Positions 1 to 13,688 of a stretch of DNA of 64,000 nucleotides are shown here, one piece after another. The notes under the pieces are model-generated. The model was not told where the DNA came from. It saw nothing but the letters and a program-made list of their open reading frames with translations, and made no database searches. A program made the position numbers and the translations under genes. Numbering within the stretch: position 1 is the first letter of the stretch; the number at the start of each line of letters is the position of its first letter. Source of the stretch: Oscheius dolichura (lineage: Eukaryota; Nematoda; Chromadorea; Rhabditida; Rhabditidae); contig OW051492.1 of the NCBI GenBank assembly GCA_932521035.1, positions 372,001 through 436,000 on the forward strand, in the 5' to 3' direction.

Positions 1-3000
1 GGTCCCTAAGTTACAGTACTCAATTCAAAGTGATCCTTTCTAGCGCCAAAATCGAATTAAAAATTTGAACTTTGGACTACAGTACTCCAACTACCGTCTT
101 CTATCTGTTTCTCCAAGAAAATCTACGGTAACCCGGCGGAGACGGCTTAAAACTGGGTAAGAATCCCCCTTGTCATCAGCAGGCGCGGAAAAGCCTCCGC
201 TCTATAGCATTTCGTACTAGAGGTGTTTTTTTCTCCCTCTTGGCGTGTTCCTCCCCTGTTTCACCGCCGTAAGAGATATTATGAGTGGCAGCTGGGGATA
301 AGAGAGTACAAGTCAACAGGGGCGAGAGAAGCTTCCCTGCCCCTCCGACACAGATAACAGCCGGGCTGTTGTACACAGGAGGAGGAACTACTGGGCGAGA
401 GGGACAGACATGGAGGAGCCTCTGAGTCAGGGTTTTGTACTTTTGACGGAAATTCGGTGAGAACTTCAAAAGATGGGGAGAACGAGGCAGACTCGTGACT
501 ATGAATAGGATTTGACTATGCTTCGCTGGGTTCCCTGAGAAAATCGAGACCAAGAGGGAAAAAAAGAGGAAAATGTTGAGGAAGAAACGAGGGGCAAATG
601 AGGGGCAAAAAACGATTGGGAAGGGAGGGAAAAACAAAGAAAAGGAAGACGGAAGAAGACGAGCAAGAAACATTCTTAGAGTAAATAGAAAGGCCAAGAC
701 ACAAAACATAGGAGACGAAGCCCCGAATGGGGTGATGACACGGCTGCCTAGCTGCTGACAATGAAGGGAACAAATGACAACACAACACTTTTTTGGACTA
801 GGCTGGCCATTTTGGACGAAGGATCTAGACGGCGGCAGGAAACATCAATCTTTGAAGAACGAGGGAGGGAAAAGCTCCGAGGGGGCTTCAAGTACCACGC
901 CATCCTTTTTGTTTTATGTTTCTTGGTCTTTAAAAAGAAAAGGAGGAGAGATAAGGGACGGGAAAAGAAGCTCGGAAGATGGAATAACTGTCTGGAAGTC
1001 AGGAATGTGAGTCCTGAAGCGAAGGCAAGAAGAAGAAGAACGAAATTCGCTTGAAGACCTCAGTTTAGATGATTTTGAACTCCAGCTGGAGAAATCAGCA
1101 CCAAACCTCTGCTCTTAGAGTCCTGAGCGGACATTCACACCCCGTCCTCCCGAAATTTGATACAGCACTTTATGAATGTTTTAGGCGAAAATGACGCAGG
1201 AAGGAGGAGATTTGGAGCAAGGAAGGAGAGAAATGGAGACACACATAAAATGGGATGGGGGCTACTCCAATGGGGGACAAGAATGGCGAGACACCGCCAC
1301 CCGGTTGAGGACCGCAGCTGGCTAAGCAAAAGACCAGGCAGAGAGCAAAAGTGAGTGGTTGGGGCACGGGGGGCAGGGGGCAGACCACCCAGCCAGCCAG
1401 GGGGGCCTCTTCTTGGGGAAGGCATAGGATACGTTGGGCCATCCTGCCACTTTTTTGGTTGGAATAATTGCCGGGGAAGGAAGCGGCCCCAATCGGGGAA
1501 AGAGAGCCCCGGGGCCAAAGAACTGCCAGGGCCAGGAGAGTTAGATTTCAGAAAAGGAATGAAATTCTAGTACTTACGGTGAACAGGAAAGCCGAAGCCG
1601 GGGCAGAGGGGGAACAAATTCCCCCTAGCGTACGGACGTCGTACACTCAGGATTTGACAAACAAAAGGAGGAGGAGAGGATTTTTGAACCTTTGTAAAGG
1701 AGGCAGAGAGTAAGGCATTGGATTTCACTATAGCTGGGCTGACAAAAGAGCGAACGAAAATTCACAAGGCGCTTTAGTAGTCAAATAAAAGGGAGGAGGT
1801 CATTTAGAGATGCTGGGGGATGGGAGAGGATATGAGACTGTCTCCTGGCACGGAATGGAGCAGAATGAGAAGATTAGTCTTCTGGGGGACTGTATAGGGA
1901 GGGGCTTGTTTTTGAGACAAAAGGAATTCAAAAAATTAAGGGGGCTGCTTTTTTTATATGAAAATCTTCGTACTGGGCACTAGGTGGAGCCACCTACAGT
2001 CCGGGCCAGGAGACTCAGGGCTGGATGATCGGGAATTGGGGAACTGAAGCTTTTGTGGTCAGGGACGCCCTCCCGGTGGTAAAAACCAAACTAGAGAGGT
2101 AAAGCAGCTGCTTTTTTGGGCGGCAGAAGGCTCTAATATGGTGGATGTCCAATGGGGCTAAGTATTGATAGGGGCCGACTCCAGTTAGAGCCTTATTTTG
2201 TAAAAACAGAAAGAGATGCCTTACTATACCTGGTACAGATCAAAAAAAGGGTACTACTATTCCCAGGAGACTGTAAAATTTCAATATTTGGACATTAGGA
2301 ATGTTATGAGGAATGGCTGTTCGAGCCAGGTGCTTCCAAGATTACTTTCCCGCCGGTCCTAACCAAGTCTGACGCGGAGGCGGCTCCTGGCTGCCCTGAC
2401 GGCTGCCCCTTGGTGCAAAGTACAGGTTAAAGTTTCTTACATTCTTACCTAGACCAACACCGGATCCTACATTTTGGAATCCAGTCCAGGAGGTCGCTAG
2501 AAGGCGAGCTTGTCCTCCTCCTGGAATCAAGAAAACCACCTGTAGAAGGGCAGAATAAAAAAAGAGGACTTCCAGACACGAGCCACTGCCCCCTGATGTC
2601 ATCCATAACCCGACCATCACAGGTGTTAGGGGCGGATCTCATGAGCCGGTGACGTAGTTGCCTCTTGTCCTTCTGAACCCCATCCCCCATCCACCCTGCC
2701 ACAGTTGTTATGGTCGGCCCCTGTGACCCATGTTTCATATGGTTTTTTCCCTGCTAATCCTATTAAAACCCCCCGATAAGTTGTCTGCATCCTCCTGTCC
2801 ACATCAACAGCCAAAATTTCGAAATGACAGTGGCTCGGAATCTAAGATTTTGGAGGGGGTAATAGCGTCAGGAGGTGGTGAACATTTGGCGGGAAACAAG
2901 GGGCACATGGCCCCGGGCGACAATAATTTGCCAGGCTTGCTCATGTGACGACACAAAGTGAAAATTTTCAGTGGTTTCGTTGTGTGAAATGGGGTGTCTG

Positions 3001-5069
3001 GATGGGGAGAGGAGCTCAAAAAAGTCTTACTTTCTAGCAGAGTCAATAGAGAGAGCCAGCGAGGGGGGAGAATAGTCATGTTGATGTTTTTAGGCCCTGC
3101 TGCAAAGAGAAGAAGACTGATGGAGCAGGATTTAGTCTATTTGAGCTCGGGGCCAAATGGCAAAGGCAAAAGAATTGGAAAACAACTGGAGCAGGAGGCA
3201 GGGAGGGTAAGCAGTACGCCAAAAACAATTGGTAGAGTCACTGAGAATAATCCGGTGATGTTCGAATTTTGTGATACTGACATGATGCAAGCGAGGTCAG
3301 CGTGGAATTGTAATCGACCAGGTTGTAATCTTTGGGTACATTTTGTTGGCCTATGGTGACCTCTAGAGGGCACGCCATCCTTGGTGCCGTTTTCTGGTCA
3401 AATGAGTCTCAAAAAGTAGAATTGTTAAAATTCTGTCCTTGTAGTTTTCTAGAGAATTGTCTGACAAATCTGGTTATATCAAAAGTTCTGCAAAAATGTA
3501 TAATTTCAGTCCGTGGTGGAAGATTGGTGAACTTTGATTACGGCGCGCTGGGAACTTTTGCTCTCTGGAGACTAAAAATTCCAATTTTTAAAAAGCTACA
3601 GAATAGGGATTGTTCAGCATTTTCTGCTCTTTCAGAGCATATGAAAATCTCCCAGAAATTCACTTCTGTTGAAGAGTTACTGCCTCGAGGAGCCGGTAGC
3701 CCCAAGCTCAATAGGTTCTGGTCAAAAGGCGGGCAATATAGTATTACTAGAGGTCTACAATTCTAAAGAATTAAAGATTACTTCCTTGAAAACATGTGTC
3801 TGTTTCCAAATAAGGGAACCACAAGACAGAGGAAGACCGTAAATATCCGCCGAAAGAGGAAGCGCTTCTCCGTTTACAATCTCTCTCGCGGACGGTTGGG
3901 AATGTGTTGATTTCGAGAAGATTCTAACGGACGTGCAGCGGGGAAACATTTCAAATCTGGGTAAATACACGTCTCGCTGTCTCGATAAAATATTCATGAG
4001 GGTTGCTAGGAGAAGGCGATTGCTTATTCTGATCTCTTGGGAGAAACAATGGGATGAGACTGAACACAGGGAAGGGGAAATCTAACACCGTCTCTGGAAG
4101 GAAATAATCATATTTTATGGAATAAATAGCCAGGGACAGTCTCGCACAGGTCCCTTCGTACACAAAAGTGTGTACGATGAGATAGAGCAGATTTACTGCT
4201 ATTTGTTAAAAATCATTTTCGCTCGTTTTTTCCACTATTCCTTGCATTTCTTTATATCAAAATGATCAGCAGAAGCTAGCGAATCATATGCAACAAAGAA
4301 TAAAATGCGAAAATACAAAATGACGAGTTTTAAATCAAATTCAAATTGCCTGAAAAGGCGCCAAAGACAAATTCTACAGTAATTCGTGCACAACCAAACT
4401 AGTGCGAGACTGTCCCTTTAAAGTGTTTCCTTATTTTTTTTCTTACGGTAGCACGATAAATTGAATAAAAAATAGTATACAGATGCCGTAATAACGAACC
4501 ACCACTGGACAAACGCTGAGCATAGCGGAATATTGCTGAGAGCTCGAAATTTGAGCCGGAATCAAGTGTTGGTCAAAATAGAAGAGGGAGAATCAACTAT
4601 ACAGTTTATTTTTATTCGTTTTCGATCAAAAATATGGTTTATTAAATCTAGATAACGTTATAACGGTATTTTATAATCAATCAACATTCATCTTGATAAA
4701 TTCATGTGAACATTTGCATATTTCTAGCTATACTTATACTCAAAATGTAGTCCATATTTTTCTGTATAAGATTCACTAATTTATAAAATACTGTATGCTA
4801 TATTATTCAAAGAAAATTCGTTTTTCTCTACTTCAGTACAGAGCGGATGGGAAGTAACGTCGCTCCCTTGCTTCGCGCTCCTTTTCAAATCCAGAATCCG
4901 TTATCCACATCATTGTGCTCATTTCTCTGTTTCTTGTTGGTTGCTTTTTTATTGAAATAAGCAATTGCTGTTAGTAAAAATGCTTCGAATTTAGTCATTT
5001 TCATGTCTCTGCCCTTTGTTTACTATAAATCTCGCTTTCAACTAATTTTCTCTTCAGATCACTTTCACT
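1..5069. other. Region without a recognisable gene
   Basis: I see no gene that I can support here. From about 540 to 1700 the plus strand is strongly purine-rich (runs of GGAGGA and GAAGAA), which produces long but low-complexity open frames. Two TACAGTACTC-type octamers lie at about 12-20 and 82-91. The part around 3390-3720 resembles diverged sequence near 37600-37950 and 43090-43430, so it probably carries an old dispersed repeat. From about 4200 to 5050 the DNA becomes AT-rich, as expected for a promoter and outron flank of the small gene that follows. Confidence 0.5.
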
Positions 5070-5411
5070 ATGATGATCACAAATCAACTGGCTCGTATTT
5101 ATTTCTACCGTCGTTTTTCCTCCTCGTCCAGCAAGCCACCCAGTGAGAAGATCAAGAAAGGCACTCCGGAGATTGACAGCGTCGCCAACGAGAAAGCAGC
5201 TTCATTTGCTACAGGTTTTTTAATGTTTATTTTTTATAAATTTATTGCTACAGGAGCACAGAAGAAACTAGCCAAAGAAGAAATGTATATGGAAAAGAAG
5301 GCTTCTGAAGCAATGGATACCATCGAGACTAAGAAAACCGAAAAAGAAGAAAGCAAAGGAATTATCAAAGAAACATGCAAATGGCTTGGAAAGAAGCTGA
5401 CTGGAAAGTAA
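5070..5411 (+). CDS. Small lysine-rich protein, possible mitochondrial targeting
   Basis: I do not recognise this protein. The N-terminus (MMITNQLARIYFYRRFSSSS) has spaced basic residues and a serine run but no acidic residues, like a mitochondrial presequence. The rest is rich in Lys and Glu and probably helical. The start is the first ATG, 12 nt after a strong acceptor (CTCTTCAG at 5050-5057), which fits spliced-leader trans-splicing or a 5' UTR intron. The stretch 5215-5253 (39 nt, begins GTTTTT, ends CTACAG) is a likely intron flanked by the direct repeat GCTACAGG. Its length is a multiple of three, so the frame is open whether or not it is removed: about 100 aa spliced, 113 aa unspliced. 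The segment would add a hydrophobic patch, so splicing matters for topology. Reality of the gene is likely; function is unknown. Confidence 0.6.
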   Translation: MMITNQLARIYFYRRFSSSSSKPPSEKIKKGTPEIDSVANEKAASFATGFLMFIFYKFIATGAQKKLAKEEMYMEKKASEAMDTIETKKTEKEESKGIIKETCKWLGKKLTGK

Positions 5412-5900
5412 TTGTTGATGTTTTGTTTATTAATCGAAATTGCTTTTGTTATTTGTTACGACTCAAAATGGCATATGTATATAAACCAGTTGTTACCTAT
5501 AAACTAATGATTATCTAATTTGTCTAATTCATTGTCACAACTTACTTGTTGCATTTGCAAGTGTTATATTTTCAGGAAATTAGAAACGCTAGCCACTCAT
5601 ATACAATATTTATTTTTATCAACAGTTGTAAAATCAAGAAATGTACAAGCATCATAAGTAGTAGCCGAACTTTCATTGTTTTTACTAAAGCTAAAGTATC
5701 AAATGACATCGTCGGCTCGTTGAGAGGCGACGATAGTGAGCCCGTTTGGTAAGAGAAACAAATGGCACCGATTTTTGGAATAAAAACCACGTTTTGAAGG
5801 CAAGTGTAGCACTAGATTAGAACCCATACAAAAAGGAGGGGAAGGTTAGATATGTAACAACAATTTGGCCGAGGAAAATATTACACTATTTGCATATTTT
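5412..5900. other. Spacer between convergent genes
   Basis: This AT-rich spacer lies between the stop of the small plus-strand gene and the stop of the PTR gene on the minus strand. Nothing else is supported; it should hold both 3' UTRs. Confidence 0.5.
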
Positions 5901-8900
5901 CTAAGTAGTAAGGGGCTGCAATTCACGAGAGAAGGGACCACGATTGTTGGTAATTGCCTTGACACAATTGAATGAGAGAAATCCTGTTGGAATCTGTAAT
6001 TTTTATGATTATTTTATTGTTAATTGTTATAATTACTTGAGCAAGAATAGCTGGCAACAGGCAGAGACCATGGAAGAGACCCCAAATGACGACGAGGGTA
6101 ATCGTTTTGACGAATACCAATGGCACGTAATTCTAAATATTATTTACATATTTTTTACTATTTCTTTGTTAAAATTACCTTTAGCGTAACGAGAGGGAGG
6201 ATACAAATGACTGTAGAGAGTCCAGCTTGGGTCATCGGCCAGGCAATGTTAGTAATTGTGTGTCGAAGTCGCTGGTAGGACGTGTCCAGCGGGATGATCA
6301 CATCCTCCCCATTCCGGATAGCGTGTTTATGGCTCAGCTGGTAGTGATACGTCGTATGAGCCACGAAATCCACAGCCATTCCGATGGAGATCAAAACAGC
6401 GCAGAGGGTAACCGGGTCGAGGTCCAGGTGCCAGAAGGAGAGGTATCCCATGACTCCGAGACTGATGGAGGCGATCGAAGCCGTGGCCATGACAACACTG
6501 ATCGGATTCTGGATGAAGATGGTGCAGACGATGGCCATGCAGAACAGGGTCCAGAAACACGTCTGGCTCGTGAGGGACTTCAACGAGAGCATCTGGTCGA
6601 CGAACATGGCGTTGACATTCCAGACGGTGGCATTCAGTTGGGGATATTTGTCAGCAATTTCGCGCCATTTTAGCATAAGGTCGATCCTGTCTTCCCAGCT
6701 AGTCGTGTTCACGTAGGTCACCATTAGCGTGAATTTACGGACCGGAATCCTGAAAAATACGAATATTTCATCATTTTTTGATCATTTTAATGGGCAAAAC
6801 GGGGAAATTAGATTTAGTCGCTCCACACAGATTTTGGTACCAATCAATAGATCTCGAAGCAACTAACAGCTTTTGTTTTCGGAGCAACCAAATTGGACCA
6901 TGCGGTGCCGAGATACAGGCGATTTAGGCTTAGCTTAGGCTTAGCAAGGTAACTTTTTTAACTGAAAATTACATTTCATGGTACCCCTTAGATATTAGTA
7001 CCACTCGATAGGTCTCCGCGCAATTAATAACTTTTGCTTCTAGAGTGAGAAAATTGGATCGCCTGGCGTCGAGACATAAGCGATTTAGGCTTAGCTTAGG
7101 TTTACGAGGGAGCCTTTAGAAGTGAAGCTATCATTTTAAAATGAAAAACTCACTTTTTGTTCCAATCAGCCCTAATGAAGGCCTTATTATGCTCGAAGAT
7201 TGGACTGCCCAGGAAGCCTTTCAACTGAATTTTTCCCATTATCCCTCGCCCAATTCTACAGTATACCTTGCTCCATCCGAATTCCCTGTCGTCGCTGACC
7301 ACATTTTCATCGTCGTAGTCGAAAACACTGCTGGCCACCTGGTTGAAATACAACTCGTAGTCCCGGAGCCAGAAGACGGTGAACTCCTTCCCCCGGCAGG
7401 TGGGCATGCTCTCGAACTCGTCGATAAACGTCTCCAGATATTTCTTCTCCTCGGGATTTTCGATGTCAACAGGATTGTTGACTATGATTGTCACCGGATA
7501 GTATTCCCTCCATACTGTAAGCAGAAAATCTTGTCTGGGTCCCGAGGGGAACTTACAGTAATCCTCAATGAGTCGGTTCGGCCGTCGGACAGGTGAGTCC
7601 CGTGGCAGAATCTTGCCAGTGTCGAGCTTGGCAGACATGGAAAGTGTTCCCATGATTCCAAAATACCAGTAGAAGAGGGTTCCAATCAGGAGAACCACCA
7701 CAAATCCCCGGGTCTCCAGCAGGCGGCAGTAGAAATGGACAAAGGAGTTTATCATCTTCCTCGTCTGAAAGAACCCAAAGTTTAAAATTCGTTTGGCGGT
7801 AGAAATTTACCTTTGTCCGCCAATTGGGACCCTTGGGGACCACTGCATCTGGAGTCGAACAGAAGTACAGTACCGGGCAGAAGAGGATTATCGTGTAGAT
7901 GTAGGCAAATCCCAGCGCTAGGGCGCATCCCAAGCAGAAAATTGAGATTTCTAAAGATTTTCGATACTGTAAGGATTAAGAAATGGATAAAACCTTCAGT
8001 GGGAGTGAGCCATCCGATCATAAAAGTGACGACATTGGTCAGAGTCGTCGTTGTGATGGAGGGGCCGACTTCCCGAAGGACCTGACCGAGCCTTTCGGCT
8101 TCCGTTGTCCGGAGGGGCTGTCGAAGCCAGGCATGGACCGTCAGGAAGGAGTCATTCACTCCGATTCCCATAATAAGGAAGGGCATAATCAACATGAGGG
8201 AATTGGTCCGGTTGCCGAGGAAATTACACAGTCCAAGGGTTGTGGAAATGGCCAGCAGGGGGACGACAGCACAGGCCATGGCTACGATAATCGTCTGGAA
8301 GATTTTGTTATATTTTTGCGATTAAAAAGAATGCGTACCGTTTTTGTTAGACGATTAAAATAGAGGGCAGAGCCGGAGATGGTTATACAGACGAAGATGA
8401 ACATTACAGTAATCCCGGTGCCGAGGTAGGGCGCCATATTTTGGCCGTCTTTGTTCATTTCCGTGTCCACCACCTCACAGCCGATTGCCTGAAGGAAAAC
8501 CACGTTAAAATATTATTAAAAAGGGTGCTTAAAAGCGCGCGAAAGGCCGCAGCGGGACCATAAACCCGCGCTTTTAATTTTGACCCGTACCTCCTCATAA
8601 AAATGCATTTTTTTTCAGGATTTTGACATCAATGTTAAAAAGGAAAAATATCCTCAAGATCAGGAGAAAAAGGCGCATTTCCAGACCTAATTTGATAGAA
8701 AAATATCGATAAAAGCACCAGCATTTCGATGATATTATCCGGATTGGCTGTGTATCCCGAGGCGTAGTCATAGACAGCCATTTCCCAGGCATTCAGTAGT
8801 TCGAGGTCGGAAGAGGTCTTGACTTCTGCTAGGAAAGAGAGCGATACCACCTGGGGAATTTATTTATAAGATCTAAAAATGTGACTTACAGTAAGATGTT

Positions 8901-9781
8901 CGATATTTGTGGCATTCGAGCTGTTTCCTACAGTAACCCCGTAGAAGTTCCTCTCCATGTGGATTTTCATCCCCCGCATCTCCGCGATTGGGAAGTCCAT
9001 TTTCAGAGAAGAGGTTCCCGTCTGGATCTTCTCATTAAGAGCGAGCTAAAAATTCTTATATTGTAAAATATGGGCTACGGTATACCAGGAAATAGGAAAC
9101 AACAGAGTTGGCTTTACAGTAGTGACCACAGAAGTCGTCATAGGTCACCCGGCGGCCATCCACAGTAGCAGAGAGATTTTTGGACAGGTAGACCTTTAAA
9201 TTTCAGGATTATTAGAGGGAAAGGAGGCTAAATACCATCTGTTGAACGACCTCGGTGAGATATTCCAACCGATGCATGGAGCCGTTATCCTTAGCCAGGA
9301 GGAGTACTGTAGTCAGGGCGGGATCCCCTTCAGAGTCGAGGAAGTCCCGATAGACGTCATTCTCCAGCCGAGCCCGGGAAGTGGTCGGGGTATAGCCGTC
9401 GCGGACATTGTCCTTCAGCCTCAGATTGACCATAAACACTGAAACAGATGGGGAATAGAACCGGTCTCTATCACAAGTTCGCTTACGGGAGAGGGAGCAA
9501 AGAATAAGGCCGGCAATTAGAAAAGCATATGGACAGTAGCCAATAGCCCGTCCCCACAACTGGAACGAGCTCTCGAGGGATAAACTACGGAAGAAGAACA
9601 GCAGCTCTTCCGATTTACTTTCTGGAATCGAGATTTTAATGGATGGGAAAGATGGAAAACGGACTTGGCTGGTTCCGTCGGAGAGAATTGAGACGCTCCT
9701 CCGAGAGAGGCACCTTCTTCTGGAGGGGGGCACCCTCCTCCAATGTGGGTACCATCCCACCCGTAGATTACTATAATTCAT
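5901..9781 (-). CDS. Patched-related (PTR) membrane protein with sterol-sensing domain
   Basis: PTR proteins are 12-pass RND-like membrane proteins with a sterol-sensing domain, expanded in nematodes and linked there to cuticle, moulting and lipid-related trafficking. I assemble 12 exons: 9487-9781, 9236-9438, 9086-9193, 8890-9045, 8719-8850, 8339-8488, 7994-8294, 7811-7950, 7154-7764, 6179-6749, 6037-6132, 5901-5993. All junctions keep frame and give 951 aa, a normal family length. Family marks: NVRDGYTPTTSRARLE in the first loop; EVVDTEMNKDGQNMAPY before TM2; the sterol-sensing segment GIGVNDSF; SLGVMGYLSFWHLDLDPVTL; GMAVDFVAHTTYHYQ; and GLFHGLCLLPAIL near the C-terminus. The two large loops carry many Cys. 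The GxxxD motif of TM4 reads GIGVN, so the usual first Asp is Asn. The start at 9781 is the first ATG of the open frame; an upstream exon cannot be excluded. Intron 6750-7153 holds two ~150-bp repeat units. Confidence 0.93.
6805..7130. repeat. Two ~150-bp tandem repeat units inside a PTR intron
   Basis: Two diverged units share landmarks in the same order: CGATAGRTCTC-like, ACAACTTTTG-like, AAATTGGA, then GCGATTTAGGCTTAGCTTAGG and an AACTTTT tail. Three further units of the same family occur at 40302-40748. The repeats lie entirely in the intron 6750-7153. Confidence 0.75.
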
Positions 9782-11822
9782 CTTATTTTAATAGAAAAAC
9801 GGAAAAAGAGTCAGAGAATTAAAAGTACAGAAAGAAAAAGCTGGTGTTGGTTCGTTGCCCTACGGTCAGCTGACCGGGGGCAGACCCTACCCAGTAGGGG
9901 GCCGAGTACTTTTAGCCACTCTTCCAGCTGGGTTTTATGATAAAGGGCAAGAAAAGGTCCCTGTGCAGGGGGAAGTTGGACTTCTCCACATGATGAGGCA
10001 TTTGTGGACGGAGGGTTTGGCTTTTGGACGGGAGGAGGAGCATTCGGAGTGAAGTTTAAGGATTTGGGGAATTCAGGATAGGAGGCTGGAATTTTGGATA
10101 AGGAGCCGGAGAGGGGTCCAGGATTTTGAACCGAAAACAGAAAATTAGAGTGCAGGTAGTCGGGAAGACTGACCCCCACCTAGCTCCCGTTGCCCTAGGG
10201 CGGCAGGACAAAATAAAGGCAGGCCTTGAGGTTCCGAGGAGGTCAAAAAAGCCATAAAAGAGGGTAAAAGAGCCCCTTTGAATGAAACAGGAACTATGTG
10301 GCCCTAGACGCAGAAAATAACCGCGAATGGCGATCGGATCGAGACTAGTCCTGCCATAATTGAAAGAGTCAAGTACAGTAAAGAGGGGGATAATTGTGGG
10401 GGAGAATTGAATGAGGGAGAACAAATCAGAACGCCGTGTTCTCCCCTGACTATCTAATAAATATACAAGGGATTGCAATTAAATTATCTGGCAGGAGCAC
10501 TCAACCAAAAAGAGGGGGAGAGGAGAAAAAGGGGGGAGTTCCGCGGGCTATACAGCGCCAAAAATAGTCTGGCGGGAAGTCAAGAACCCTCACGAGAGTG
10601 CCCCCCCCCCCAACCATCGACACCAGATGTGTGTGTGTATGATCTCGTTCAGCTCCCCCCTTGCCTTCGTTTTGAAGGACACGCCGCCGCCATTTTCCGA
10701 CAGTTTATGATGCCCGCTGCTGGCTTCTCTTTTTCCCCGATCTATTCCTTCTCTCTTCCAACCAACACGTGTGTAGGTCTCTAGTAAACACAGGGACATC
10801 TGCTGCTGGTTGGCTGAAGAGTCTCTCCCCCTTTACGGATCATTTGACAAGCGTCGCACTATCAACCGTCCCGGAATCTGTACAATTTTTGAAATGTCCA
10901 GCGCGGAGGGGAAAAAAAGGTTATCAGAGTGCCGAATAGCGGACTACCATCAAAACAGCTGGCAATATGATGAATCCATTCTCTTATTTAGGAGGAAAAG
11001 TACTTTCTGGTAAACAGAGGACGGAGGAGTATTCTATGGCCGAAGAAATTAACTACCAGGGCCTTGGGGAAAGGAGCAGAGTCAAGCATAAGTGGATCTC
11101 TTTAGAGAAAAATTGGCAGACCGTCCCCGTTACAAGATTCAGGCGTTACTGGACCTTTTGTCGAAAAAATAACCGCAGTTACAGGAACAAAATTGAACCT
11201 CGGTAACATTTGACCACAAAATCCCCTAAAAGTCTCAAAGCGCATGGTCCTGGGGTTGAAAATGGACAATAACTCCGATCTGGAGGCTGCAGGGTTCAGG
11301 GTCCCGGCACGGTGGATCTTTTTTAACCTACTTTATCAGCTGACCAGCAATTCCCTTTAGGATCCTAGCCTGTCCCAAGCCCAGTTATGGTCTCGACTGG
11401 AAAACAAGAAGTTAACGCGCTTCTCGAAAAGGCTCCCCAGTGTCTTCGAGTTGGTTGACTGCTTTCAGCTGATATGTTATTTTATGGAGAGAGAGAGAGA
11501 GCAGGGTCTAGAAGTGAGCGGGAAATAGAGAGCGGCGAACCTTTCTGGAAACAAAGTCAGAAAGTGCAGATTGGACATAAATCAAGGGAGAGTGGCACCC
11601 GAATGAGACAACGACGGCCCAGCGATAAATATGGCGGTTTGTTTATTAGAAATTGGATTTCATAACAGTTAGACAAGAATGATGAGAAACTTATTGCTTT
11701 TTGAGGGATAAACAACGCGTTACTTTTACCGAAGGGGAGACAGCCCAAAAGATCGGGAGAGAGCCAAATGGGGAGGAAAATAACCGAACCAGGGGCAGGG
11801 GTATCGTCATTTCGGGGAAAAT

Positions 11823-11843
11823 CCCCCCCCCCCCCCCCCCCCC
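11823..11843. repeat. C21 homopolymer
   Basis: Twenty-one consecutive C on the plus strand (G21 on the minus strand). Such a tract can form G-quadruplex or i-motif structures and is prone to length variation and sequencing error. Confidence 0.95.
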
Positions 11844-13688
11844 GTTGCTGGGAGCTACCTATTTTATTCTTCGAAAAATCCAGAATTTAAACTAGTCAGG
11901 TGGGAATTGGTGGTTTTTGCCCCCTTCCAAGGTTGGTCCCCAAAAAAGGCCCTGCAACCTGAGCGGACGGCTTAAAAGTGATCAAAGACAATGACTTTAG
12001 CTCATCAGGTGAAAAGTTCAAAGTTCTCTGGGTACTTTTTGGGGCGGCTGGCTCAGGAGCGGAGTGAAAATGGACCGGGGTTCACTAACGAAGAAAAATG
12101 ACGAAAAAGCCGGAGAGGAGAGCCCTCCAGAGGACTTTTCCCCCTCCTGTCCCGTCACTTTTAAATATTTCAAGAACTTCCGCCTTTTTGCGCTTTAAAA
12201 AATGTCAGGCACCTAAGGATTAAGAAGGAAAGAGTAGGTCTTAAGTAGAAAAAGACGAAGATATAATAACTACAAAACGGAAAGAAGCGCACAATCTCTC
12301 TCTTTCTCTACTCGTGTGTTGTGTGCAGTGTGTGCTGTTTGTCCTCCCGACCCCTCTCAGAGTGGCGGATCATCTTCAGTCAACACTTTTGTAATTCCGA
12401 CAAACGAGTGTGAGTGTCTCTCTGTGTGTGGACGTTGTGTGTCAAATAAAAGGGCCGGGAACGGAGACCGGAAGGATGAAAATGATCCCCCCAGACAAAA
12501 CAAAACAATCATCGGTGTTAAGGGGCAAATAAAAACAGAAATATACTCTGGGTGAGTCAATATTAATCGCCATTTTTTGAGTCTATGGCAGAAATCAAAG
12601 ACTGGGAGGAGATCTCACGTTGCCTGGTTTAAAGCCGTCGTCTAGACGGGGGGAGGGGGGCAGGGGTGTAAAAGACCCGGGGGGTTTTTGAAACGGGACC
12701 CAAATTATAACTATAGCGGCCTAACAATTGCCTGAAAATCGTCACCTAGCAAAAAATAGAGAAACAGGCCAGTATGGGGGATTTCCCGGGCAAATCCCGA
12801 TCTGGGAGGGGTTTCCCGGCCTATCCCCAAGGCCAACCTTATCCCCGCCGTTGAAAACAGCCTGCATGCAAAATTTGAACTCGTACGCCACTTTTGCAAA
12901 GCATCGGAGACGAAAAGTTTGCTGCACCTAGGCTCAACCAGGCCGGTTGGAAGACTTGAGCAAACCTTGTGGACAAAGAAGGAGCGAGGAGGACGCGGCC
13001 GGGCGACTGTTGTGGTCATTGCTATAGAACTTTCAGGAGGCTATGAATAGCTATGAATAGCCGAAAAGGGGATAGCCCAGATGATTTCTAGGAACGGAGC
13101 GGAAGACTGAATAGAGGAGTAGGATCAGGGTCTGGAGGGAGAGAAGCGTTGCAGCTTCCTCTTTGGGTCCCGTGAGGAAAGGAAAAAGTAGAATCTGATA
13201 AGGTAAAATAAATGGGAAAAGAAGAAGGGGAGAGGCCTTGATCTACACGGGGCGCCCTCTCTCCCTGTCTAATTAGCCCCATGATGGGATGAGGTCATAC
13301 TGGATTCTCGTTTTCTTTCTCTACCTATAGACAGTAAAAAACGAGACAGGATTTCGAAAATTGAGATATTGACCGGGAGATGGATGATAAGTGGCACCGC
13401 TGACCATACGACGAATGATACTGTGATTCACCTAGGGTCGCGTCTCTTTTTTTCGGTCCCGGTCCGCCCATCCCCCCAAAAATGGCTGTAAACAAGCGAA
13501 ATGTCTACGTGCAGGGAGTGTTAAACATATTGGGGAGATATTTAGACGGGGGCGGAAGTCGAGGGCAACAGTACCCAGCAGTGCCCGGCATGGATAGTTT
13601 TAGGGAGGGGGACGAAACAGAGACAGAAAGAGGAAGATCAATGATGGAACCGGTCGCTACCCGAACATATTGTGGTTGTGCCAACCCA

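Noticed and set aside
176-709. 177-codon minus-strand frame (Phe, Leu and Pro-rich)
   Set aside because: It mirrors a purine-rich plus strand; composition is low complexity and no family or splice structure fits.
6227-6673. 148-codon plus-strand frame over the PTR gene
   Set aside because: It is the antisense shadow of a PTR exon with strong family motifs on the minus strand.
8530-8577. Short palindrome-like AAAAGCGCG ... CGCGCTTTT
   Set aside because: A single short imperfect inverted repeat in a PTR intron, without other copies noticed and unrelated to the foldback family.
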